Translations under genes and position numbers: made by a program
In this document: positions 42,170 through 52,119 of the stretch, piece by piece
Position numbering within the stretch: position 1 is the first letter of the stretch
Layout of the letters: every line of letters begins with the position of its first letter
Assembly: GCF_000719265.1 (NCBI RefSeq)
Contig: NZ_JOFL01000017.1
Coordinates: forward strand, 149,968 to 213,967
Direction of reading: 5' to 3'
DNA from: Streptomyces roseoverticillatus
Lineage (GTDB): Bacteria; Actinomycetota; Actinomycetes; Streptomycetales; Streptomycetaceae
Length of the DNA: 64,000 nt
Notes under the pieces: model-generated
What the model was told of the DNA's origin: nothing
The model's database searches: none
The model's input: the letters and a program-made list of their open reading frames with translations, nothing else

Positions 42170-42185
42170 TAGAGCGTTCGTTCTA
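42170..42185. promoter_or_regulatory. TetR operator candidate, copy 2 (TAGAGCGTTCGTTCTA)
   Basis: Exact second copy, 46 bp from the first, 15 bp upstream of the oxidoreductase ATG and thus well placed to block its transcription. Confidence 0.75.
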
Positions 42186-42200
42186 GAGAGGTGTGGATTC

Positions 42201-43076
42201 ATGGTGTCCGCGAACAAGGCAGCAGTGACCGTCATCGGCCTCGGCCCCATGGGGCGGGCCATGGCGGGGGCGTACCTCGACGCCGGCTACGAGGTGACGG
42301 TCTGGAACCGCACCGCGGCCAGGGTCTCCTCCCTCGTCGCACGGGGCGCGCACCGTGCGGAGACCGTCAAGGAGGCGCTGGCCGCGAACGAGCTGGTGAT
42401 CCTGAGCCTGACCGACTACGACGCGGTGTACGCGATCCTGGAGCCCGCCGCGGGCGCCCTGCGCGGCCGGGTCCTGGTGAATCTGAGCTCGGACACCCCG
42501 GAACGGGCCCGCGAGGCCGCCGCCTGGGCCGCCGGGCACGGGGCCGAGCACCTCACCGGCGGGGTGCAGACGCCGCCCTCCGGGATCGGGTCCCCCGAGT
42601 CGTCCACCTTCTACAGCGGCCCCAAGGAGGTCTTCGAGGCCCACGAGGCCGCGCTGAAGGTGCTCACCGGCGCCGACTACCGCGGCACCGACCCCGGTCT
42701 GGCCGCGCTGTACTACCAGATCCAGATGGACATGTTCTGGACCGCGATGCTCAGCTACCTGCACGCCACTGCCGTCACCGCGGCGAACGGCATCACGGCG
42801 CAGGAGTTCCTGCCGTACGCGCAGTCCACGATGGCCTCGCTGCCGAACTTCCTCGCGTTCTACGCGCCGCGCATCGACGCCGGCAACCACGAGGGCGACG
42901 TCGACAAGCTCGCCATGGGTGTCGCGAGCGTCGACCACGTCCTCCGCACGACGGAGGGCTCGGGGGTCGGCACCGCCCTGCCCGCCGCCGTCCTGGAGGT
43001 CTTCCGGCGCGGCATGGAGCGCGGGTACGGGGGTGACAGCTTCACCCGCCTGCTGGACGTGTTCCGCGAGGGGTGA
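42201..43076 (+). CDS. NAD(P)-dependent oxidoreductase of the imine reductase (IRED) type
   Basis: A 291-residue protein with an N-terminal Rossmann domain (IGLGPMGRAMAGAYLDAG, residues 12-29; NRTAARV giving NADPH preference) and the helical C-terminal domain of imine reductases. The family motif appears as GGVQTPPSGIGSPES (120-134). The position that carries Asp or Tyr in characterised IREDs is Tyr172 here (LAALYYQIQMD), i.e. the Tyr class usually linked with S-selectivity. The natural substrate is unknown. Expression is probably controlled by the divergent TetR through the two operators. Confidence 0.85.
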   Translation: MVSANKAAVTVIGLGPMGRAMAGAYLDAGYEVTVWNRTAARVSSLVARGAHRAETVKEALAANELVILSLTDYDAVYAILEPAAGALRGRVLVNLSSDTPERAREAAAWAAGHGAEHLTGGVQTPPSGIGSPESSTFYSGPKEVFEAHEAALKVLTGADYRGTDPGLAALYYQIQMDMFWTAMLSYLHATAVTAANGITAQEFLPYAQSTMASLPNFLAFYAPRIDAGNHEGDVDKLAMGVASVDHVLRTTEGSGVGTALPAAVLEVFRRGMERGYGGDSFTRLLDVFREG

Positions 43077-43239
43077 GCCGGGGGAACCGCGGCAAAGGTG
43101 CGGCCGCGGACCGGTTGCGGCGGGTGTCGGGTGTTGTGCGGAATATGGCCGGAATGCTCGTAGCCCGCAGCGTGAAACGGGCTTGGACTGGGTGAACCGG
43201 ATGTAGAGGACAACAGTCCGAACGCCTGGAAGGAAGCAC

Positions 43240-44454
43240 ATGACCGACACCGGGACCCAGTCCACCAGCACCTCGGCTCCCTCCTTCCCCAGCGACCGCA
43301 CCTGCCCTTACCAGCCGCCCGCGGGATACCAGGACCTGGCCGCCCGCGGCCCGCTGACGCACGTCACGCTGTACGACGGACGGGTGGTGTGGCTCGTGAC
43401 GGGCCACACCGAAGCCCGCTCCCTGCTCACGGACCCCCGCGTCTCGTCCGACCGCCGGAATCCGGCCTTCCCCGTCTTCGCCCCGCGCGCCGAGGACCAG
43501 GCCTCGGTGGTGGTCCCGCTGCTCGGCGTGGACGACCCCGAACACGCCCGCCAGCGCCGCATGCTGATCCCGCGCTTCACCGTCAAGCACGCCAACGCCC
43601 TCCGGCCCCGCATCCAGCTCGTCGTCGACGGCCTCATCGACACCATGCTCGCCAAGGGCAACAGCGCCGAACTCGTCTCCGCGTACTCCCTGCCCGTGCC
43701 GTCCATAGTGATCTGCAGCCTGCTGGGCGTCCCCTACGCCGACCACGACTACTTCGAGGGGTGCTCCCGGCGGCTGGTGAGCGCACCGACCTCCGAGGAG
43801 TCCGTCGCCGCGCGCGACGACCTGCGCGACTACCTCCACCGCCTCGTGGCCCGCAAGGAGGCCGAGCCCGGCGAGGGGCTGCTGGACGAGCTCATCACGG
43901 ACCGCCTCGGCGACGGCCAGGTCGACCGCGACGAACTGGTCATGATGGCGCTGCTGTTGCTGGTCGCCGGCCACGAGACCACGTCCAACATGATCTCGCT
44001 CGGCGTGTACACGCTCCTCGAACACCCCGAGCAGCTCGCCGCCCTGCGCACCGACCCCGCCCTCATGCCCACCGCCGTGGAGGAACTGCTGCGCTTCCTG
44101 TCCATCGCCGACGGCATGGTGCGGGTCGCCACGGAGGACATCGAGATCGCCGGGCACACCGTGCGCGCGGGCGACGGCATCATGATCAGCACCTCGCTCG
44201 TCAACCGCGACGCCGCCACCTACCCCGGACCCGACGCCCTCGACGTCAGCCGCTCGGCCCGCCACCACGTCGCGTTCGGCTACGGCGTCCACCAGTGCCT
44301 GGGGCAGAACCTGGCCCGCGCGGAGATGGAGATCGCCCTCGGCACGCTCTTCACCCGTATCCCGGACCTGCACCTCGCCGTTGCTCCCGGCGAGGTGTCC
44401 GTGAAGCCCGGTGACACCCTGCAGGGGCTCTACGCCCTGCCCGTCGCCTGGTGA
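43240..44454 (+). CDS. Cytochrome P450, CYP105-like
   Basis: A 404-residue soluble class I P450. It has the I-helix AGHETT (243-248), ExxR within EELLR (281-285), and the heme loop FGYGVHQCLGQNLAR with Cys353. The N-terminal SFPSDRTCPYQPPAGY and LLGVPYADHDYFE are typical for the CYP105 family, broad-range hydroxylases of xenobiotics and natural products in Streptomyces. ATG 43240 has GGAAGGAAG upstream. The partner ferredoxin follows immediately. No biosynthetic cluster is adjacent, so the substrate is open. Confidence 0.93.
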   Translation: MTDTGTQSTSTSAPSFPSDRTCPYQPPAGYQDLAARGPLTHVTLYDGRVVWLVTGHTEARSLLTDPRVSSDRRNPAFPVFAPRAEDQASVVVPLLGVDDPEHARQRRMLIPRFTVKHANALRPRIQLVVDGLIDTMLAKGNSAELVSAYSLPVPSIVICSLLGVPYADHDYFEGCSRRLVSAPTSEESVAARDDLRDYLHRLVARKEAEPGEGLLDELITDRLGDGQVDRDELVMMALLLLVAGHETTSNMISLGVYTLLEHPEQLAALRTDPALMPTAVEELLRFLSIADGMVRVATEDIEIAGHTVRAGDGIMISTSLVNRDAATYPGPDALDVSRSARHHVAFGYGVHQCLGQNLARAEMEIALGTLFTRIPDLHLAVAPGEVSVKPGDTLQGLYALPVAW

Positions 44455-44483
44455 CCGGCGATGACGACAGAACGGAACCCGCT

Positions 44484-44687
44484 ATGAGCCCCCACCGCGT
44501 CTCCATCGACTCCGATGTCTGCATCGGCTCCGGGCAGTGCGCCCTCACCGCGCCGAGCGTCTTCGACCAGGACGACGACGGCTTCGGCGTGGTGCGGTCC
44601 GGCCGCGAGGACGGTGCGGGCGAGCCGATGCTCAAGGAGGCCGCCCGGGCCTGCCCCGTGCAGGCCATCACCGTGGAGGAGGACTAG
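44484..44687 (+). CDS. P450-partner ferredoxin (3Fe-4S type)
   Basis: A 67-residue ferredoxin with the three cluster cysteines in CIGSGQC (13-19) and ACPVQAI (about 56-62), the pattern of single-cluster 3Fe-4S ferredoxins that feed electrons to CYP105 enzymes. It starts 30 bp after the P450 stop; a GTG at 44451 overlapping that stop is an alternative. No ferredoxin reductase is encoded nearby. Confidence 0.93.
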   Translation: MSPHRVSIDSDVCIGSGQCALTAPSVFDQDDDGFGVVRSGREDGAGEPMLKEAARACPVQAITVEED

Positions 44688-44725
44688 CGGGCCGGCCCCG
44701 GCCCGGCGGGCGGGGCGCGCGGCCG

Positions 44726-45943
44726 TCACAGGCGGGCCGCCTTCAGGGCCATGTGGAGCAGCAGCCGGCCCTCGCCCTCGTCCAGGTCCAGGCCGGTGAG
44801 CTGCTCCACGCGTGCCAGGCGGTAGTACAGCGTCTGCCGGTGGATGCCCAGGGCGGCGGCCGTGCGGCCCGCCTGGCCCGCGCAGTCGAGGAACACCTCC
44901 GCCGTGCGGGCCAGTTCCGCGTGGGCCGGGGCCAGCAGGGGGCGCACGGAGGTGTCCGCCGCGGCCCCGGCCGGCAGGGAGGCCAGCACGCGGTACGGGC
45001 CGATGGCCCCCCATTCCGCCACCGGCCCCAGGCGCGGCTCCGCCGCCGCGGCACGGGCCGCCCCCAGCGCCTCGCGCCAGGCCTCCGGCAGCTCCGCGAG
45101 GCCGCGGCGCGGGGCGGCCAGCCCGGCCGTGCCGTTCCCCGCGCGCGGGGAGCGCAGCAGCCGCTCCGCCGCCGTACGTGCCGGGGCGACCGCCGCAGTC
45201 GTCCGCAGCCGGACCAGCGCGGCCAGCGCCGCCGGTCCCTCCGGGAGGGGGTCCGGGACGGCGCACAGCGCGGCCACCCCCGACTGCCCCGCCAGCGCGG
45301 AACCGATCCCGTCGGGCGCGCTCGGATCGCCCTCCCCGTGCTCGCCGTCGCCCAGCGCCCACGGCGCGACCGCGACCAGCCCCAGGGGCCCGTCCGCCGC
45401 CTGGCCCATCGCCTCCCGCAGTGCGGCGGCCGCGGCGTCGCGCCCCGCGGGCCGCCCCGCGAGGACCTCCCGCAGCAACTCGCCCAGCTCCGCGCCGGCC
45501 CGCGCCTCGGCGGCCAGCAGCTCACCGATCCGGGCCGCCGTCTCCATGGCCTGGGCCAGCCGCGGATCCGCGTACGGGAGGCTCAGGTCCAGGCCCGCCA
45601 GCTGCTCGTCGTCCAGCAGCCACACGTAGCCGTGCACCACGCCGCGGTGGCGCACGGGCAGGCAGATGCGGCCCTTGAACACCCCCGCCGCCGGGTCCGG
45701 CGGGATCCGCAGCGGCGACTGCGCCCGCGCGATGCCGAACGCCTCGAACCACGCCCGGACGGCCGCCGTCGACCGGCGCTGCAGGATCGAGCGGGTCCGC
45801 ACCGGGTCCATCACCGCGTCGAGGTCGTCGTCACCGCCGTGCGCGCCGAACGCGATCAGGACGAAGTCCCGGTCCTCCAGCGTCGCCGGGGCGCCGAGCG
45901 CCGCCGATATCTCGTCGACGAGGTGCTGATAGTCACCGCGCAT
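44726..45943 (-). CDS. PucR-type helix-turn-helix regulator, likely of proline catabolism
   Basis: A 405-residue regulator. The C-terminal PucR/CdaR HTH is clear ([20 protein letters not shown], about residues 362-381, followed by [12 protein letters not shown]). The N-terminus has a GAF-like or unknown sensor part, the middle a GGDEF-like CdaR fold of low conservation. It is divergent from proline dehydrogenase, the place where the mycobacterial activator PruR and Streptomyces relatives lie, so it probably activates the two proline genes in response to proline (inference). Confidence 0.85.
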   Translation of the reverse strand: MRGDYQHLVDEISAALGAPATLEDRDFVLIAFGAHGGDDDLDAVMDPVRTRSILQRRSTAAVRAWFEAFGIARAQSPLRIPPDPAAGVFKGRICLPVRHRGVVHGYVWLLDDEQLAGLDLSLPYADPRLAQAMETAARIGELLAAEARAGAELGELLREVLAGRPAGRDAAAAALREAMGQAADGPLGLVAVAPWALGDGEHGEGDPSAPDGIGSALAGQSGVAALCAVPDPLPEGPAALAALVRLRTTAAVAPARTAAERLLRSPRAGNGTAGLAAPRRGLAELPEAWREALGAARAAAAEPRLGPVAEWGAIGPYRVLASLPAGAAADTSVRPLLAPAHAELARTAEVFLDCAGQAGRTAAALGIHRQTLYYRLARVEQLTGLDLDEGEGRLLLHMALKAARL

Positions 45944-46013
45944 GGCCCCGCCACGCTCCTTCCCCCGCTTCGTGCGGGCCCGCCCGGCTCACGCCGGACG
46001 CGGCCTTCGGGCT

Positions 46014-46050
46014 CTTTGGGTTCGCAAATTGTCCCGAAATCGACCCAAGG
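46014..46050. promoter_or_regulatory. Inverted repeat in the regulator/proline dehydrogenase control region
   Basis: CTTTGGGTTCG and CGACCCAAGG are imperfect inverted arms about 16 bases apart, in a locally AT-rich 270-bp gap. A perfect 10-bp palindrome GACAGCTGTC lies at 46109-46118. Either could bind the PucR-type regulator. Confidence 0.4.
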
Positions 46051-46211
46051 TTCTATGTGCAGGTCACCATTGTCATACATGTGTCTGAGATCCGGGCCAC
46101 GGATGCGTGACAGCTGTCGATGGCTCACGATCGAGGTGATCTCTAGTTTTCACGATGAGTTACTTATGCCGTTTCCCCGCGTGGGGACGACCGTCATCGT
46201 GGAGGTGCCCC

Positions 46212-47138
46212 GTGCTGGGTCCCGTGATCCTCGCTGCGTCGCGCAGCGACAAAATGCGTCGTTTCGTATCGGCCGCCCCGGGCACCAAGCAGGTCGTCGA
46301 CCGCTTCATCGCGGGGGAGACCGTCGACCAGGTCATTCCGATCGTGAAGGACGCCGCCGCCAAGGGCCTCGAGGTCACCCTCGACGTGGTGGGCGAGGAC
46401 ATCACCACCGTCGAGCAGTCCCACGCCGCCCGCGACGCTTACCTGGAGCTCATCGGCCGCCTGAAGGAGCTCGGCCTGGGCAAGCGCGCCGAGATGTCCG
46501 TCAAGCTCTCCATGTTCGGCCAGGCGCTGGAGGGCGGCCACGAGCTCGCCCTCGCCAACGTCCGCCCCGTCGTCGAGGCCGCCGCCGCCATCGGCACCAC
46601 GGTTACGCTGGACGCGGAGGACCACACGACCCTCGACTCGATGTTCGCCATCCACGAGGAGCTGCGGAAGGACTTCCCGCAGACCGGCTGCGTCATCCAG
46701 GCGTACCTCTTCCGCACCGAGGACGACGCCCGCCGCCTGGCCGCCGCCGGCAGCCGTGTGCGTATCGTGAAGGGTGCGTACAAGGAGCCCGCCTCCGTCG
46801 CATACCAGGACAAGGCAGAGATCGACAAGGCGTTCGTCCGCATCATCAAGATCCTCATGGCGGGTGAGGGCTACCCGATGATCGGCTCGCACGACCCGCG
46901 TCTGATCGCCATCACACAGGAGCTCGCCCGGCAGGCCGGCCGCAAGCTGGACGAGTACGAGTTCCAGATGCTCTACGGCATCCGCAGCGAGGAGCACGTC
47001 CGCCTGGCCGCCGAGGGCCACCGGATGCGCGTGTACACGGCCTACGGCACCGACTGGTACGGCTACTTCATGCGGCGCCTCGCCGAGAAGCCGGCCAACC
47101 TGCTGTTCTTCGCCCGCTCCATCCTCACCAAGGGCTGA
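46212..47138 (+). CDS. Proline dehydrogenase (monofunctional)
   Basis: A 308-residue flavoenzyme oxidising proline to pyrroline-5-carboxylate with FAD. The TIM barrel shows LDVVGEDI, MSVKLSMFG, VTLDAEDHTT, VIQAYLFRTEDDA, RIVKGAYKEP and the C-terminal FAD/proline motif YGTDWYGYFMRRLAEKP. GTG 46212 is fixed by GGAGG six bases upstream; the frame extends further 5' without conservation. It forms an operon with P5C dehydrogenase 51 bp downstream and faces the PucR-type regulator. Confidence 0.95.
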   Translation: MLGPVILAASRSDKMRRFVSAAPGTKQVVDRFIAGETVDQVIPIVKDAAAKGLEVTLDVVGEDITTVEQSHAARDAYLELIGRLKELGLGKRAEMSVKLSMFGQALEGGHELALANVRPVVEAAAAIGTTVTLDAEDHTTLDSMFAIHEELRKDFPQTGCVIQAYLFRTEDDARRLAAAGSRVRIVKGAYKEPASVAYQDKAEIDKAFVRIIKILMAGEGYPMIGSHDPRLIAITQELARQAGRKLDEYEFQMLYGIRSEEHVRLAAEGHRMRVYTAYGTDWYGYFMRRLAEKPANLLFFARSILTKG

Positions 47139-47189
47139 GCCGCCCCCCCCACACCCCCCCCGCAGAGCCCCGAAGGAGACACGGAACCC

Positions 47190-48821
<1,632 letters not shown>

Positions 48822-48842
48822 TCCGGCCCCGTAGCTGACCTC

Positions 48843-48876
48843 CGCCCCCGTCCGGCTCCCCAGCCGGGCGGGGGCG
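48843..48876. terminator. Terminator after P5C dehydrogenase, bidirectional
   Basis: CGCCCCCGTCCGGCT and AGCCGGGCGGGGGCG form a 15-bp stem (one G-T) with loop CCCC, between convergent genes. Confidence 0.8.
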
Positions 48877-48879
48877 TTG

Positions 48880-49773
48880 TCACAGGGTCACCGCCATCGC
48901 CGACGGCAGCGCGAGGAGAAGCGGGCCGATGCGGTCGAGGAGACCGCCGAGGCCGGGCAGCCACGCGCGGGCGGCCCCCGCGCCCGCCTCCCGCTCGATC
49001 GAGGACACGAGGGGGCCGCCGAGGACGCTGCCGGCCAGTACCGCGGCCCACAGCGTGACCGTGAAGGCGCCCGCCGCCTCCAGCCCCGCCGCCACGCCCA
49101 TGCCGCCGCACAGGACGCCCGCCCAGGTCTTGTCGGGGGATACGGGCAACGACAGGGAGAGGGGAGCCGGAGGCCGGGCCAGGGTGCCGCCCAGACAGCT
49201 CAGCAGCACGCCGCCGCACCACGCGCCCGCGTCACCGAAGACGACCGCCACGCCCACCGCGAGGGCAGTGCCCTCCAGTACCACAAGTCCGGTCAGCGCG
49301 ACCGGTATCCACAGCAGCCCGAAGACCGTACGGGCCGCGCGCTCGCCGCCCCGTGCGGTGTCACCGGACAGCAGCGCGGGCAGGACGCCGGCGGCGGTGA
49401 GCAGCGCCACGGTCCGCAGGCCGAAGGGGTGTGCAAGGTCGTCCGCCTCCATCAGGGCGAGCGGCGGCAGGAGGAGCGCCCCGAGGGCCAGCACCACCCG
49501 TTCGCCCCGCCCCAGGCGGGCCCGCCGGGCGTACTCGGCGACCGCGACCAGCCCCAGCAGCAAGGCCAGCACCATCGCGCCCAGCTCCCTCAGGGCGAGC
49601 GCGCCGACGAGGACGGAGGCCGCCACGGCCCACGCCGGCCAGCGGCGCCGGAGCTCCCGGCGCATCGCCACGCGCGCGGGGAGGCAGGCCACCGCCAGTC
49701 CGGAGGCCCCGAGGACACCGGCGACCACCGGGACGACGCGCGGCAGGACGTCGCTCGTGTACAGGGTGCTCAC
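48880..49773 (-). CDS. CdsA-like integral membrane protein with degenerate active site
   Basis: A 297-residue protein with about seven to eight TM helices, of the phosphatidate cytidylyltransferase family. The C-terminal signature is still recognisable (SPDKTWAGVLCGG, then SSIEREAG...LPGLGGLLDRIG) but the key positions of CdsA are lost: the metal-binding GD before the signature is GG, FKRE is IERE, KD is AA, PGHGG is PGLGG and DRID is DRIG. It is therefore unlikely to make CDP-diacylglycerol. GTG 49773 is the best start available; the upstream sequence is a weak RBS, and the start is uncertain. Confidence 0.75.
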   Translation of the reverse strand: MSTLYTSDVLPRVVPVVAGVLGASGLAVACLPARVAMRRELRRRWPAWAVAASVLVGALALRELGAMVLALLLGLVAVAEYARRARLGRGERVVLALGALLLPPLALMEADDLAHPFGLRTVALLTAAGVLPALLSGDTARGGERAARTVFGLLWIPVALTGLVVLEGTALAVGVAVVFGDAGAWCGGVLLSCLGGTLARPPAPLSLSLPVSPDKTWAGVLCGGMGVAAGLEAAGAFTVTLWAAVLAGSVLGGPLVSSIEREAGAGAARAWLPGLGGLLDRIGPLLLALPSAMAVTL

Positions 49774-50173
49774 CGGGCCGCGTACCAGGGCGAAAGTACG
49801 TACAGGTCGTTCATGGGGGCCACTCTCGCCGCACGGGGCGGCCCGCTGATCAGTGGGGTGCTCACACACTTGCTCGCCGCTCGTCCGTACGACGCGGGGA
49901 GCCGGCCGCCCGGCTGTCTCAGATAGTAGGAAGCCCGAGTAATTGTGCAGACAGCGCGGTACAGCTGTCCTAGCGTGGAAGAAGCCGAACGCGCGCTCCA
50001 TCGAGCGTCAAGCGGTTGCGGCCCCGTGCGCGAGCGCAGGCGACCCCTGCGGCACCGCGGCCCCCGCCCTTCCCCCGGCGCTCCTCCCGCTCTTCTTTCC
50101 CTCCTTTCGCATCCCTTCGAAGCCCTCCCGCGGGCCGCAGGCCCCGCAGGCAGCAGAGGAGAAGTGACTTCCC
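49774..50173. other. Divergent control region and long pyrimidine-rich leader
   Basis: A 400-bp gap without a convincing gene. 49950-49969 holds GACAGC-N8-GCTGTC next to possible promoter sequence (TTGTGC, 49943). From about 50060 to 50120 the plus strand is almost pure C/T except a few bases. GAGGAGAAG before 50174 is the ribosome-binding site of the small gene that follows. Confidence 0.5.
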
Positions 50174-50317
50174 ATGGCCGACACCGCCGTCCGCAGGGCC
50201 CGCCGAACCGCCCGTACGGCCGACCGCACCGACCGCCAGACCGACCGGATGAACGCCGCCGCCGCGCTCCAGCGGGCCCTGGACCGCCGGGACAACGGCG
50301 GCGTCACCGGTCACTGA
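50174..50317 (+). CDS. 47-residue Arg-rich small protein
   Basis: A very small gene: ATG 50174 to TGA 50315-50317, with GAGGAGAAG ten bases upstream. The product is strongly basic; the first 25 residues are almost only Arg, Thr, Ala and Asp (VRRARRTARTADRTDRQTDR), followed by the amphipathic NAAAALQRALDRRD and a short tail. It has third-position GC bias in frame. It could bind nucleic acid or a partner protein; no family is recognised. It converges on the phosphatase gene (gap 19 bp). Confidence 0.6.
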   Translation: MADTAVRRARRTARTADRTDRQTDRMNAAAALQRALDRRDNGGVTGH

Positions 50318-50336
50318 GCGGCCGGCGGGGCCCGCC

Positions 50337-51989
50337 TCAGTCCCGCCGCGCGGGGCGGACGACGTCGAAGCGGTCGATGCGCGCGCCGTTCTCCGCGAGA
50401 GCGGTCACCCGCAGCCGCGGGCGCCCGCCCCGTGCGGCCGGCTCGGACTCCACCGCGAGGAACGAGAAGCCGGTGTAGCGCACCCGCGACCACTCCACCT
50501 GCTCCGGGTGCTTCACGCGCCCCTTCTCCCAGAAGTAGCTGTCCACGCTCTCCAGGTCCTTCACGTGGCCCTCGTAGCTGTCCGGCGCGGGGAAGTCGTA
50601 CAGCGACTTCCCCGCGCCGCCGGCGGTCACGTAGACGATGCCGTCGCGCGTGGAGTCGGCGGTGCCGCCGATGGGGACCTTCCGCCCCACGCGCGTGCCG
50701 CGGAGCGCGTCGGTGCGCTCGTAGATGTGGTTGTGGCCGTTGATGACCAGATCGACCTTGTGCTTCTCGAAGAGCGGCAGCCAAGCCTCCCGCACTGCCC
50801 CGTCCGACGCGTGCGCCTTCGTCGTGGAGAACGCGCAGTGGTGGAAGAAGACGACGATGAAGTCGAGCCCGCGCGTGCGGCGCAGCTCGCCGAGCCGCCG
50901 GTCGAGCCACGCGGTCTGCGCGCCCCCGCTGTAGCCGGTGTTGGCGGTGATCTCGTACGAGATGTCGTTGGCGTCCAGGGCGACGACGCCGGTGTTGCCG
51001 TAGACGAAGGAGTAGACGCCCGGGGCGTGCGCGGGGTCGAAGCCGTTGCCGGGGAGGGTCCAGCGGGCGCTCTGGCCGCCGTAGCCGTTGGGGGAGTACC
51101 AGGCCTCCATGTCGTGGTTGCCGGTGGTGACCATCCAGGGGACGGACGCCGCCACGGACTCTGTCTGGGCGAGGAACTGGTCCCACACGCGCGCGTCGTA
51201 GACGTCGGTGGGCTTGCCCGCGCCGCTGTCGTCGGCGTAGCAGATGTCGCCCGCGTGCAGGTGGAACGCAGGGTTCTGGCCGAGGATCAGCTGGTCGTTG
51301 GCGAGGGCCTGGTAGCTGACGCCCTGGTCGCCGAAGGCGGTGAACGTGAACTTCTCGGCCTTGCCGCCCTTCTCCGGGCGCTCGGGCGCGGTGCGGAAGG
51401 TGCCGATGCCGGAGAAGTGGCGGGGGTCGGCGGGGTCGTACCCGTCGTGCCCCACGCCGTAGTAGTACGTCCGCCCGGGGCGCAGGTTGTCGAGCGCGGC
51501 GTGCAGGTACACCTGGTCGACGGCGGGGAGCTTCTTCGACAGCGGCGGCGTGTGCAGGGTGCGCACGTCGGCCTCCAGCTTGAGGCCGAGGTCCCACGGC
51601 GCGAGGCCCACCCGGACGTACGGCCGTCTCACCGTGAACGGCACCTGCCAGGAGATCCGCATCTGGGTCCGCGGGTCGGCGCCGAAGGCCAGGTGCCGCC
51701 CGAAGGGCGCCACGTGCCTGCCGTCGACCGCCGTGGCGGCGGAGGAGACGAGCGGCGCCGGGGACGATGCGGGCGAGGGACCCGGGGAGGGCGCCGGTCC
51801 GGCGTAAGCGTGCGCGGCGCCGCCCAGGAGGCCGGTGCCGGCGACGGCCCCGGTCGTCACCGCCCCGGCGCGCAGCATGCCGCGCCGGGTGAGCGGCCGG
51901 GCGAACCGGGCCCGCAGGTATTCGTGCTGCTCCGCCATCGTCATGCGGTCCGCGAGGTGCTCGGGGATGCCTACGCGTGGTGTGTCCAT
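50337..51989 (-). CDS. Tat-exported purple acid phosphatase-like metallophosphoesterase
   Basis: A 550-residue secreted phosphatase. Twin-arginine signal LTRRGMLRAGAVTTG (about residues 34-48), a fibronectin-III-like N-terminal domain (about 95-195), then the metallophosphoesterase domain with all five purple-acid-phosphatase motifs: FGDQG, GDICY, GNHD, FFHH and GHNH. It should release phosphate from organic esters outside the cell. The start is ATG 51989. The upstream region has a single GTTCACCC that resembles half of a PHO box. Confidence 0.9.
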   Translation of the reverse strand: MDTPRVGIPEHLADRMTMAEQHEYLRARFARPLTRRGMLRAGAVTTGAVAGTGLLGGAAHAYAGPAPSPGPSPASSPAPLVSSAATAVDGRHVAPFGRHLAFGADPRTQMRISWQVPFTVRRPYVRVGLAPWDLGLKLEADVRTLHTPPLSKKLPAVDQVYLHAALDNLRPGRTYYYGVGHDGYDPADPRHFSGIGTFRTAPERPEKGGKAEKFTFTAFGDQGVSYQALANDQLILGQNPAFHLHAGDICYADDSGAGKPTDVYDARVWDQFLAQTESVAASVPWMVTTGNHDMEAWYSPNGYGGQSARWTLPGNGFDPAHAPGVYSFVYGNTGVVALDANDISYEITANTGYSGGAQTAWLDRRLGELRRTRGLDFIVVFFHHCAFSTTKAHASDGAVREAWLPLFEKHKVDLVINGHNHIYERTDALRGTRVGRKVPIGGTADSTRDGIVYVTAGGAGKSLYDFPAPDSYEGHVKDLESVDSYFWEKGRVKHPEQVEWSRVRYTGFSFLAVESEPAARGGRPRLRVTALAENGARIDRFDVVRPARRD

Positions 51990-52062
51990 GGCGACCAACG
52001 TGCCAGGAACCGGCAACTCCGTTGCGGACTTTGGGTGAACGTGACCTGGCAGCTTCATCATC

Positions 52063-52079
52063 TGTCCGTATTGTGGACA
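52063..52079. promoter_or_regulatory. Inverted repeat TGTCC-N7-GGACA upstream of leuB
   Basis: A symmetric site 29 bp upstream of the leuB -10-like box (52108-52113) and 74 bp from the divergent phosphatase start. A candidate operator for either gene. Confidence 0.4.
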
Positions 52080-52107
52080 AGGTGTGTCATCCAACGGGAC
52101 GGGAGAG

Positions 52108-52113
52108 TACGGT
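52108..52113 (+). promoter_or_regulatory. -10-like box TACGGT for a leaderless leuB transcript
   Basis: TACGGT ends six bases before ATG 52120; TGTCAT 17 bp upstream is a weak -35. Confidence 0.4.
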
Positions 52114-52119
52114 CCCGGT

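Noticed and set aside
38136..44687. Idea that this block is a natural-product gene cluster
   Set aside because: It has a P450, ferredoxin, efflux pump and regulators but no core biosynthetic enzyme; detoxification is simpler.
49774..49815. 14-codon ORF (MNDLYVLSPWYAAR) just before the CdsA-like gene, ending in a GTGA overlap
   Set aside because: No Shine-Dalgarno and no pattern of regulatory codons; could be chance.
52019..52040. Possible PHO box upstream of the purple acid phosphatase
   Set aside because: Only one GTTCACCC is good; the neighbouring 11-base units do not repeat it, so PhoP control is not supported by sequence alone.
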